A DNA stretch of 8,897 bases from Promethearchaeota archaeon (GTDB lineage: Archaea > Asgardarchaeota > Lokiarchaeia > Sigyniarchaeales > SOKP01): the NCBI GenBank assembly GCA_030605895.1, contig JAUWHL010000149.1:1-8897 (forward strand). Direction: 5' to 3'. The first letter of the stretch is position 1. Every line of letters begins with the position of its first letter. The position numbers and the translations under genes are program-made. Below the pieces are notes generated by a model. That model ran no database searches. It had not been told where the DNA came from and saw only the letters and a list, made by a program, of their open reading frames with translations. Below are positions 1 to 5,273 of the stretch, piece after piece.

Positions 1-731
1 ACCATTTTTTCCATTGGAAATAATAATTTTCTCAAATAATAATTATTTCCCTCTGTGCGATAAATTGTAAATGCATCTTTTAAATTTTGTAGGGTAATTA
101 GATTATCACTTTCTTTAAAATTACCCACTCTTGTTCTTCTAAGTTCAAGCATATGAGCTCCTGAACAAAGAGCTTCCCCTAAATCAAAACAATATTTCCT
201 CACATATGTTCCTGCTTCACATCCAACTCGAAATAATACATGGTAATAAACTACATCAATAACTTCACTATAATAAATTTCTCTTATCCTTAACTTTCGA
301 ACTACGGATGATTTTATTGGAGGTCTTTGATAAAGCTTTCCAGTGAATAATTTAAATATTTTGTCTATTCTCTCTCTTTTTTCAAGAGAATGTAGATACA
401 TAACTCCTATATATTCTTTTCCAGCATTTAAAAGTGCTGAGAGTACTCTCGTAGCTTTTCCAAGAGCACATGGCAACACACCAGTAACCTTTGGATCAAG
501 AGTACCTCCATGACCTGCATTAGAAATTCCCAGAATTTTGCGAACCCATGAAACTACTTCATGACTAGTTGGACCACTTGGTTTATCAAGATTTATTACT
601 CCATATTGGAAGAGGGATTCAATACTCCTAGTTTCTGGTTCACATCCATAAGTTGGGTCAGAACTATCTTGAGATTTAACTAATAATTGTTCAGATTCGT
701 CAGAAGGTAATTTAAATTCTAAATTTTTCAT
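1..731 (-). CDS. cbf5: Cbf5, H/ACA-guided tRNA/rRNA pseudouridine synthase (partial, C-terminus beyond left edge)
   Basis: Cbf5 (dyskerin/TruB family) is the catalytic subunit of archaeal H/ACA RNPs, converting uridine to pseudouridine in rRNA and also acting on tRNA. The start is the ATG at 729-731, giving 243 codons to the window edge without a stop. Visible signatures are an archaeal-type N-terminal extension with YGCEPE (residues 28-33), the QYGVINLDKPSGPTSHEVV block (42-60), the catalytic loop GHGGTLDPKVTGVLP with catalytic Asp79, GKEY with conserved Tyr107, QRPP (135-138), CEAGTYVRK (171-179), an HMLELRRTR block, and FPMEKM at the edge. Archaeal Cbf5 is usually about 330 residues, so roughly 85 residues, including most of the C-terminal PUA domain, lie outside. 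No strong Shine-Dalgarno precedes the start, so a leaderless or short-leader mRNA is possible. The N-terminal extension and the GHGGTLDPKV form favour archaeal Cbf5 over bacterial TruB. Confidence 0.96.
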   Translation of the reverse strand, partial: MKNLEFKLPSDESEQLLVKSQDSSDPTYGCEPETRSIESLFQYGVINLDKPSGPTSHEVVSWVRKILGISNAGHGGTLDPKVTGVLPCALGKATRVLSALLNAGKEYIGVMYLHSLEKRERIDKIFKLFTGKLYQRPPIKSSVVRKLRIREIYYSEVIDVVYYHVLFRVGCEAGTYVRKYCFDLGEALCSGAHMLELRRTRVGNFKESDNLITLQNLKDAFTIYRTEGNNYYLRKLLFPMEKM

Positions 732-871
732 ACTATTAAGTAGCGAAGGGAATGTTTAATTAATAATAAAGTTAAAGATCTCATAAATCTTTCTTTATCT
801 AAAATACTATAATTTTTTGCCTCTAAGGAATCCAATAGTTCGCAATTGTTGGAATATAATATTTATAAAAA

Positions 872-978
872 TGGCGGGCTATAGGGGAGTTTCATGGTGA
901 CCAGAATCCTGACACCAAATTGAACCCCTGACCGTCAGGTTAAAAGCCTGCTGCGCTACCTGCCTGCGCCAATAGCCC
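872..978 (-). tRNA. tRNA-Lys (anticodon UUU) with a T-loop intron
   Basis: Read on the minus strand, the gene has a perfect 7-bp acceptor stem (GGGCTAT / ATAGCCC), a GCGC/GCGC D-stem with a GG-containing loop, an anticodon arm with loop CTTTTAA (anticodon TTT, complement of 942-944), a 5-nt variable region and T-stem AGGGG/CCCCT. Discriminator G is followed by an encoded CCA (872-874). The T-loop is interrupted by a 30-nt intron; removing it gives the standard loop TTCAATT and a 77-nt tRNA including CCA. The anticodon stem has a G-A mismatch at 27-43. A T5 run follows the CCA (complement of 867-871) and could act as the terminator. It lies between cbf5 and thiL on the same strand. Confidence 0.95.
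889..918 (-). other. tRNA-Lys intron, position 59/60, 30 nt
   Basis: The intron sits in a textbook bulge-helix-bulge. The outer helix is the T-stem AGGGG/CCCCT. The central 4-bp helix pairs exon TTCA with intron TGAA. The inner 5-bp helix is TGGTG/CACCA, and the 3-nt bulges are ATT and ACT. Cutting each bulge after its second base joins T59 to T60 and restores TTCAATT. Both the geometry and the restored loop are read directly from sequence; cleavage by the archaeal splicing endonuclease is inferred from the motif. Confidence 0.9.
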
Positions 979-1103
979 TTAAAGATTTTAAATTATAATT
1001 AGAGGTGAATTGCATAAGAATAAATCCATTATAATATAAAAATTTTATTTAAATGAGTTTCTTTCCATCAATTTTTAAATAATATATATAAATATTCTAA
1101 AAT

Positions 1104-2129
1104 TTAACCCTTTTTACTGAAATGTTCGTATCCATAGCTCTTAATTTCTTTTCTTTCCCCTTCTTTAACAATAATAATATTTTCCTCAGAAATCACTTTT
1201 CCAATTCTAAAAATCTGTCCATTATTCGATTGAATTTCGTTTTGAGCTGTAGTAAAATCTTTAGGATCTAGCGTAAATAAATGAATAAATTCTTCTCCAC
1301 CATTTAAAACTAATTCTTCCAAAGAAACACTGAATTCGTTGGAGTATTTAAATGCTTCTTTATCAATCAAATCCCTGTTAAAATCAAGTTCAAATCCAAT
1401 ATTTGGATTTGAAAGCATCAAATCTTGTAAAGACTTTGATAACCCATCAGAGGAATCTATACTTGATGTTGCTATCTTTCTTTCTGATAATATGAATGCT
1501 TCAATTCCAGTAATTTGAGGCTCTAAAATACTCATAATAGACCTTTTATAATTTGGAAAATCTTGAAAATCTCCCTTTTTATTTAAAACAATATCGAAAC
1601 CTACTCCAGTTAAACCAAATTTACTACTAGCAATTAAAATATCACCTACTTTTATTCCCTTTCTATAAATAATAGTTGAAGGGTTTTTAAACCCAAATAC
1701 CATTGGATTTATAATTAATTCTTTTGATTCATTAAGATCACCACCAATGTAATCCATATCAAATTTCATACAGCAATCTATAATTCCATTTAATAAATCG
1801 ATGAACTCTTTTTTTTTAAGTTCTTTTGGTAAACCAAAAGAAATGATCAAACCTCTTGGTTTAACGCCTTTAACTAATAAATCACTCACATTCATTATAA
1901 CCGATTTTCTACCGATTTGATAAGAATTCATTAAAACTGGCACATCAGTCGTAGATACTAGCATATCAGAATTTAAAACAATAATCCCATCCATATTCTT
2001 ATTTTTAAAATCAAAAAAGAAAGAATCATCCCTCAAAAGTTCTTTTCCAGATTTTTTTAAAACTAAATCTTCTATAATTTTTATTAACTTTTTTTCTCCA
2101 ATATTTCCTATCTGAAGATTATTTTTCAT
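1104..2129 (-). CDS. thiL: Thiamine-monophosphate kinase (ThiL-like, PurM/AIR-synthase superfamily)
   Basis: ThiL phosphorylates thiamine monophosphate with ATP to give thiamine diphosphate, the last step of TPP synthesis in the cytoplasm. At 341 aa the length fits the family. Motifs appear in the expected order: an Asp pair at 34-35 (in LLRDDSFFF, equivalent to the usual GDD metal site), STTDV (59-63), MNVSDLLVKGVKP (79-91, the N-x-SD-x-x-x-x-G-x-x-P block), GGDL (129-132), SIDSSDGL (223-230) and NGGEEF (276-281, equivalent to GGEDY). The usual Gly before the Asp pair is Arg33 here, a mild deviation. The ATG at 2127-2129 has no clear Shine-Dalgarno and lies 66 bp from the divergent tRNA-Thr. 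No other thiamine gene is present. Archaea also carry ThiL-like relatives of other function, so substrate specificity is inferred from motifs. Confidence 0.87.
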   Translation of the reverse strand: MKNNLQIGNIGEKKLIKIIEDLVLKKSGKELLRDDSFFFDFKNKNMDGIIVLNSDMLVSTTDVPVLMNSYQIGRKSVIMNVSDLLVKGVKPRGLIISFGLPKELKKKEFIDLLNGIIDCCMKFDMDYIGGDLNESKELIINPMVFGFKNPSTIIYRKGIKVGDILIASSKFGLTGVGFDIVLNKKGDFQDFPNYKRSIMSILEPQITGIEAFILSERKIATSSIDSSDGLSKSLQDLMLSNPNIGFELDFNRDLIDKEAFKYSNEFSVSLEELVLNGGEEFIHLFTLDPKDFTTAQNEIQSNNGQIFRIGKVISEENIIIVKEGERKEIKSYGYEHFSKKG

Positions 2130-2195
2130 AAGATAAAATTTAAAATTTTTTTATGATTATAATTTTTGAAGAAACTCGTATTTTTAAAATTTCTT
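2130..2195. promoter_or_regulatory. Divergent intergenic region carrying the thiL and tRNA-Thr promoters
   Basis: This 66-bp AT-rich gap separates the thiL start (leftward) from tRNA-Thr (rightward), so both promoters should lie here. A TATAATTTT stretch near 2158-2166 is roughly 30-38 bases before the mature tRNA 5' end, a plausible archaeal TATA-box position. T- and A-rich tracts close to the thiL ATG could serve thiL. No operator-like palindrome is evident. The assignment rests on position and base composition only. Confidence 0.35.
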
Positions 2196-2297
2196 GCCTC
2201 TGTGGCTTAGCGGGTATAGCAACATTAAATGTCATTTTGAAGAAAATGCTAAAGATTCGTAATCTGTAGATCGGGGGTTCAATTCCCCCCAGAGGCT
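2196..2297 (+). tRNA. tRNA-Thr (anticodon CGU) with an anticodon-stem intron
   Basis: The acceptor stem is GCCTCTG / CAGAGGC with discriminator T (2297), as expected for archaeal tRNA-Thr. The T-arm is GGGGG-TTCAATT-CCCCC. Removing 29 nt joins AC to AGATTCGTAATCTGT, giving a perfect 5-bp anticodon stem ACAGA/TCTGT around loop TTCGTAA, anticodon CGT (2258-2260), and a 73-nt tRNA. The D-arm GCTT-AGCGGGTA-TAGC has three pairs plus a T-T. CCA is not encoded. Its 3' end is 4 bases from the stop codon of the oppositely oriented GTPase gene. Unspliced, no proper anticodon stem can form, so splicing is essential for function. Confidence 0.93.
2224..2252 (+). other. tRNA-Thr intron, position 28/29 (29/30 equivalent), 29 nt
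   Basis: The 5' exon AGCA (tRNA positions 23-26) pairs with TGCT near the 3' end of the intron to form a 4-bp central helix, with bulges ACA and AAA. Cutting each bulge after its second base gives the 28/29 junction. Because an A occurs at both boundaries, 29/30 yields the same product. The intron also holds a TTTT-GAAG-AAAA hairpin. The helices flanking the central one are weak, so this is a relaxed bulge-helix motif. Confidence 0.8.
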
Positions 2298-2301
2298 TAA
2301 A

Positions 2302-3315
2302 TTATACTTCTTCTGTAAAAACAAATCGTTTTATCATTTGTAATGCCAGTATTTTGAATGCGTCATTTATATTTGCTCCTGTTTTAGCAGAGGTTTCAAT
2401 ATAGGAAAGTTTTAGTTTTTGTGCGAGTTCTTCTCCTTGTTCAAGCGATACAACACGTTGATCTTCTAGATCTATCTTATTTCCCACTAGGATTAGTGAA
2501 ATCGTTGAAGAAACCTCCTTAATTTCATTGAACCAATTATCTAATTTATCGAAGGTTTCTTTACGAGTTACATCAAAAACTAAAATACCTGTTTCGGCAT
2601 TACTTAAATATGTTTGCCTTACACGTTTAAATTGCGCTTGTCCCGCTAAATCCCAGATGACAAAACGTACTTTTGATTCCAAACCTTGAAAATCGCACTC
2701 TTTTTTCATTATGGATGTTCCAATTGTAGATTTATAATCAGCCTGAAACGCATCCTCAACAAAACGATGAACCATGCTAGTTTTTCCTACTCCTCCTTCA
2801 CCACCCAGGATGAGTTTAAAAGCATATTCTCCGGATTGTACTTTAATTTTTTGAAGCGTATCTACTTTCCTTTCAATATTCTTAGTTTCTTTTTCTGTGA
2901 AAAATTTAGGAATTACAGGACTTACCGTTCTTCCATCAAATATTCTGGCAATTTTTTCAGCAGCTAAATAAGCATATGGAAAAACAGGATCTACCATCGC
3001 AACCGAACTTAATACTGTTACAAAAATCGCTTCGGGCCCAGCTTCACAAAAAATGAATCTCTGTTCTTCAGTGTCGAATGTACCAGTTCCAAAAGAGCCA
3101 GAACTAAATTCTTCTGTGATTCTAGTTAAAACAGGTTCTACTAGTGCACTAACACCACCAATAACATCTTCTTCTACCTCCGTATCCGAAGAACCTTTTA
3201 AGGCAGACATTACTAGCCCTTCTCTATTCACAATAAGAGCAGCAATTAAATTTTCTCCAATTTCTTGCTTATACCATTTTAGTAATGCTTCAAGTTTTTT
3301 TCTATCGACTGACAT
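2302..3315 (-). CDS. Roadblock/LC7 domain fused to a Ras/Rab-like small GTPase
   Basis: Two domains are visible in this 337-aa protein. Residues 1-127 have the Roadblock/LC7 (MglB-like) pattern: an N-terminal helix, a strand AALIVNREGLVMSA, a long helix (about 51-70), strands around FIFCEAGPEAIFVTVL and a final helix ending IARIFDG. A charged linker (about 138-160) leads to a Ras-superfamily domain with P-loop GEGGVGKT (172-179), switch I Thr197 in KSTIGTS, switch II WDLAGQ (221-226, Gln226 matching Ras Gln61), NKID (279-282) and ETSAK (307-311). The GTPase should therefore bind and hydrolyse GTP. There is no C-terminal cysteine for prenylation and no membrane helix, so membrane recruitment, if any, would go through a partner. 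Roadblock proteins act as GAPs or scaffolds for small GTPases (MglB-MglA, Rag-Ragulator), so the fusion suggests intramolecular or dimer-based regulation; this is inference. Asgard archaea are known for many such GTPases. The cellular role is unknown. Confidence 0.93.
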   Translation of the reverse strand: MSVDRKKLEALLKWYKQEIGENLIAALIVNREGLVMSALKGSSDTEVEEDVIGGVSALVEPVLTRITEEFSSGSFGTGTFDTEEQRFIFCEAGPEAIFVTVLSSVAMVDPVFPYAYLAAEKIARIFDGRTVSPVIPKFFTEKETKNIERKVDTLQKIKVQSGEYAFKLILGGEGGVGKTSMVHRFVEDAFQADYKSTIGTSIMKKECDFQGLESKVRFVIWDLAGQAQFKRVRQTYLSNAETGILVFDVTRKETFDKLDNWFNEIKEVSSTISLILVGNKIDLEDQRVVSLEQGEELAQKLKLSYIETSAKTGANINDAFKILALQMIKRFVFTEEV

Positions 3316-3350
3316 GAACTCACTTACCTTTAAGGTTTCTTTTCAAGTGC

Positions 3351-3360
3351 AATATAAAAT
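3351..3360 (-). promoter_or_regulatory. Candidate TATA box of the Roadblock-GTPase gene
   Basis: On the minus strand this reads ATTTTATATT, about 36-45 bases before the ATG. Transcription starting about 25 bases downstream would leave a short leader containing GGTAAGTGAG. A second A/T-rich box lies further upstream near 3363-3388. The call rests on composition and spacing only. Confidence 0.35.
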
Positions 3361-3621
3361 AATCTAAATATATTTTTATATAATAGGTTTGTTATAAAAA
3401 TTTATAGAAAACAATAATCATCAAAGAAATTAGAATTTAAAGGTATGATTTATTAAATTAAAATAAAACTTTTCATTGATTCACTAAAAAGAAAAATCTT
3501 AAATTCTTAGGTTGGAGATTTCTTTTTTATTAATTTTTAATTTTACCTTTTTAATCAAAAGTAATAAGGGAATAAAATTTTAAAAATCATATACATTATC
3601 TTAAATCAATTCCTCACAGTG

Positions 3622-3629
3622 AATTATAC
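3622..3629 (+). promoter_or_regulatory. Candidate TATA box of tRNA-Leu
   Basis: AATTATAC lies 25-32 bases before the mature 5' end of the tRNA, the spacing expected for an archaeal TATA box. Evidence is positional only; surrounding sequence is also AT-rich. Confidence 0.35.
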
Positions 3630-3686
3630 AAACTAAAAAAGAATTTTATTATCGCAGGAGTTGCCAAGCCTGGTCTACGGCGCTAG

Positions 3687-3716
3687 AATATTGCACTATT
3701 GTGTGTTTATGGCGTT
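3687..3716 (+). other. tRNA-Leu intron 1, position 30/31, 30 nt
   Basis: The 5' exon CGCT (tRNA positions 25-28) pairs with GGCG near the 3' end of the intron to form the central helix, with one G-U pair. The bulges are AGA and TTA. The inner helix includes ATA/TAT and GCAC/GTGT closing a TATT loop, and a short outer helix (CGG/CTG with a wobble) is possible. Cutting after the second bulge base gives the 30/31 junction and the loop CTGAGGT. A 31/32 junction gives the same RNA but fits the pairing less well. Confidence 0.85.
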
Positions 3717-3740
3717 ACTGAGGTTCTAGTGACATAGGTC

Positions 3741-3768
3741 TTCGAAGGAACCTTATCCTCGACCTAAA
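3741..3768 (+). other. tRNA-Leu intron 2, in the variable arm, 28 nt
   Basis: The central helix TAGG/CCTA has 4 bp. The bulges are TCT and AAT, and the inner stem TCGA-GG / CC-TCGA forms six pairs around one bulged A. Cutting after the second base of each bulge joins GTC to TTC and leaves a 14-nt variable arm of standard archaeal tRNA-Leu form. No good outer helix is seen, so this is a relaxed motif. Confidence 0.8.
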
Positions 3769-3796
3769 TTCGTGGGTTCGAATCCCACCTCCTGCA

Positions 3797-4053
3797 CATT
3801 ATATTTCTACCCAATAAATTTAATCCTATAAAATCTATTTTTCTTTATAATGATAATTTTATAGAGCTTGTTAGGTAGAGAGAAAAAAATTAGAATAAAA
3901 GCCAATCAAGCCCCTAATAAACCACATATACAATTATGTCAGATTTAATCATACCTAATATTATGATAGATTTTATTTTAATAAAAAGAGAATTTAAATT
4001 AAGATGAAATAACTTAAGTAAATAATTAAAAAAATTATATTCATATTTTTGGA
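3797..4053. other. AT-rich spacer between tRNA-Leu and the M28 peptidase gene
   Basis: This 257-bp gap contains T-rich stretches just after the tRNA (around 3835-3845) that could end its transcription, and A/T-rich sequence before the peptidase start. The only ORF seen, an ATG at 3936 giving 23 codons, has no recognisable features or ribosome binding site. No repeat or structured RNA was found. Confidence 0.5.
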
Positions 4054-5250
4054 GTGATTAATATTTCCAGTCTACAAATATATAACGAATCAACAACCCT
4101 AGAGCATGTAAAAGCCTTAGATTTTAACCGTACAGCCACTTCTACTGGAGAAACAGAAGCTGTGAATTATATCGAAAAGAGTTTAACTGAAAGCAATATA
4201 AAATCGGAAATCGAACATTTTGAATGGACGGGCCCCCTAAGAATATTGATGAGGACCAGCTATATCGTTGTTTTTTCTTATTTACTCTTGTACCGTTTAT
4301 TCCTACTTATAATCGTTTACTTTATTATAAAACATATGTTTGAAAGACTTCGTAAAATGTCACTCATTAATAAAGAAGAATCTAAAAATATCTTTACTAA
4401 AATCCCTGCTCAAAAACAAGGACCAAACCGACCGATAGTTATAATCTCTGCTCACTATGATTCTATTTCAGCAAATCTTCCTTACAAAGTACAAGTTGTC
4501 GTTTTTTTTCTCTATAGACTTATAGTCATCTTTTACTTTATAATTATTTTTGTGTTTGCAACAATTTTTATACTCGATTATTTCGAAATAATCCCCTTTT
4601 CTGAATTTTTAATAGTTTTAGTAGTATTTACTTCAACAGCAGGCGTCTTGATTTCAATACCTATACTTTACTTGGTTTTTATTGAAAAACCATCATCAGG
4701 ATCAATTGATAATGCAAGTGGGGTTGCTATTCTAATTGAATTAGCAAAACTTTTTAATAAAACCCCACTTGAAAATATTGATATTCTTTTTTTATGGACT
4801 GGAGCCGAAGAATGGGGTTTAAAAGGTTCTAAAAACTTCTGTGCTAACCATTTTAAAGCCTTAAACCAAACATTTGATCTTGATAAATCTTTTAATATAA
4901 ACATTGATATGGTTGGAAGTTACATAGGACTCTTAGATAAATCAGGTTTTATAATAAGAAGAAAAATGAATAAAGATCTTAATGATATCCTTGAAGCAAC
5001 CGCAAATCAAATAAATATTCCTATTGAAAGATATAACAGAATTATTAAACCTCAAAGTGACTATAAAATATTTAAAAAATATGCAAAAAAAGTTAGAACA
5101 GAATTTCAGGTAAGTTGCTTTCATTCAAGTAGGGATTCAAAATATATCCATTCCATAAACGACACTCCTGATAAATGTTCAGTAGAAAATCTAAATGGAT
5201 GTTTAAATATTTGCTCTCAAGCTTTAAGGAGTCTTGATTTAAGGTTATAA
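4054..5250 (+). CDS. M28-family zinc peptidase with membrane segments inserted in the catalytic domain
   Basis: M28 peptidases are di-zinc aminopeptidases or carboxypeptidases. In this 398-aa protein the ligand motifs are in order: HYD (His134, Asp136), DNASG with bridging Asp219, AEEWG with catalytic/ligand Glu252-Glu253, NIDMVG with Asp285, and the last His366 in YIHSINDTPD. The set is complete, so activity is likely. Hydrophobic segments lie at about 66-94, 147-176 and 183-210, the last two between His134 and Asp219, where soluble M28 enzymes have only a short loop. It is therefore probably an integral membrane peptidase. There is no cleavable signal peptide or PA domain. The start is GTG at 4054, preceded directly by GGA, too close for a normal Shine-Dalgarno; no in-frame ATG fits upstream or before the conserved N-terminal helix, so a leaderless start is possible. 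It is convergent with DP2, 5 bases away. Substrate unknown. Confidence 0.88.
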   Translation: MINISSLQIYNESTTLEHVKALDFNRTATSTGETEAVNYIEKSLTESNIKSEIEHFEWTGPLRILMRTSYIVVFSYLLLYRLFLLIIVYFIIKHMFERLRKMSLINKEESKNIFTKIPAQKQGPNRPIVIISAHYDSISANLPYKVQVVVFFLYRLIVIFYFIIIFVFATIFILDYFEIIPFSEFLIVLVVFTSTAGVLISIPILYLVFIEKPSSGSIDNASGVAILIELAKLFNKTPLENIDILFLWTGAEEWGLKGSKNFCANHFKALNQTFDLDKSFNINIDMVGSYIGLLDKSGFIIRRKMNKDLNDILEATANQINIPIERYNRIIKPQSDYKIFKKYAKKVRTEFQVSCFHSSRDSKYIHSINDTPDKCSVENLNGCLNICSQALRSLDLRL

Positions 5251-5251
5251 G

Positions 5252-5273
5252 CTATCTAAAAAAAATCAGATAG
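5252..5273. terminator. Inverted repeat with internal T-run between convergent genes
   Basis: CTATCT (5252-5257) and AGATAG (5268-5273) form a 6-bp inverted repeat. Read on the minus strand, the loop holds a run of eight T (complement of 5258-5265), the kind of U-tract at which archaeal polymerases stop. It overlaps the last codons of DP2 and lies just past the peptidase stop, so it could serve either gene. Evidence is structural only. Confidence 0.35.

Larger units (their letters stand above)
3316..3653. other. AT-rich intergenic region between the GTPase gene and tRNA-Leu
   Basis: This 338-bp stretch contains no convincing ORF or RNA gene. Its left end should carry the GTPase promoter and its right end the tRNA-Leu promoter. 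The middle (about 3400-3600) is A/T-rich without a strong palindrome, repeat, or paired C/D-box sRNA motifs. I see nothing more in it. Confidence 0.6.
3654..3796 (+). tRNA. tRNA-Leu (anticodon GAG) with two introns
   Basis: This is a class II tRNA with acceptor GCAGGAG/CTCCTGC, discriminator A (3796), D-arm GCC-AAGCCTGGTCTAC-GGC and T-arm GTGGG-TTCGAAT-CCCAC. The layout matches archaeal tRNA-Leu. As encoded, the gene is 143 nt, the anticodon loop is too long and the variable region is 43 nt. Removing 3687-3716 gives anticodon arm CTAGA-CTGAGGT-TCTAG with anticodon GAG (3720-3722). Removing 3741-3768 reduces the variable arm to the usual 14 nt, T-GAC-ATAG-GTC-TTC, with a 3-bp stem. The spliced tRNA is 85 nt. 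CCA is not encoded. The tRNA reads CUC and CUU codons. Confidence 0.94.

Noticed and set aside
775..803. Hairpin AAAGAT/ATCTTT upstream of cbf5 as a riboswitch or terminator
   Set aside because: Only six A/T-rich pairs with no conserved core; chance pairing is likely in this composition.
2686..3367. Plus-strand ORFs of 93 and 104 codons opposite the GTPase gene
   Set aside because: They are antisense to a gene with full Roadblock and Ras motifs and have no family signature; they are shadows.
3316..3653. C/D-box sRNA or other small RNA in the longest intergenic gap
   Set aside because: No paired C (RUGAUGA) and D (CUGA) boxes with suitable spacing were found.
3687..3700. Reading the tRNA-Leu anticodon as ATT (Asn) from the unspliced loop
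   Set aside because: The class II variable arm, D-arm and acceptor are leucine-type, and removing the 3687-3716 intron gives a proper CTGAGGT loop with GAG.
3936..4007. Short plus-strand ORF of 23 codons between tRNA-Leu and the peptidase
   Set aside because: No ribosome binding site, no recognisable features, and such ORFs are expected by chance in AT-rich DNA.
4668..5124. Minus-strand ORFs of 78 and 60 codons inside the M28 gene
   Set aside because: They lie opposite conserved DNASG, AEEWG and NIDMVG codons and show no independent coding signal.
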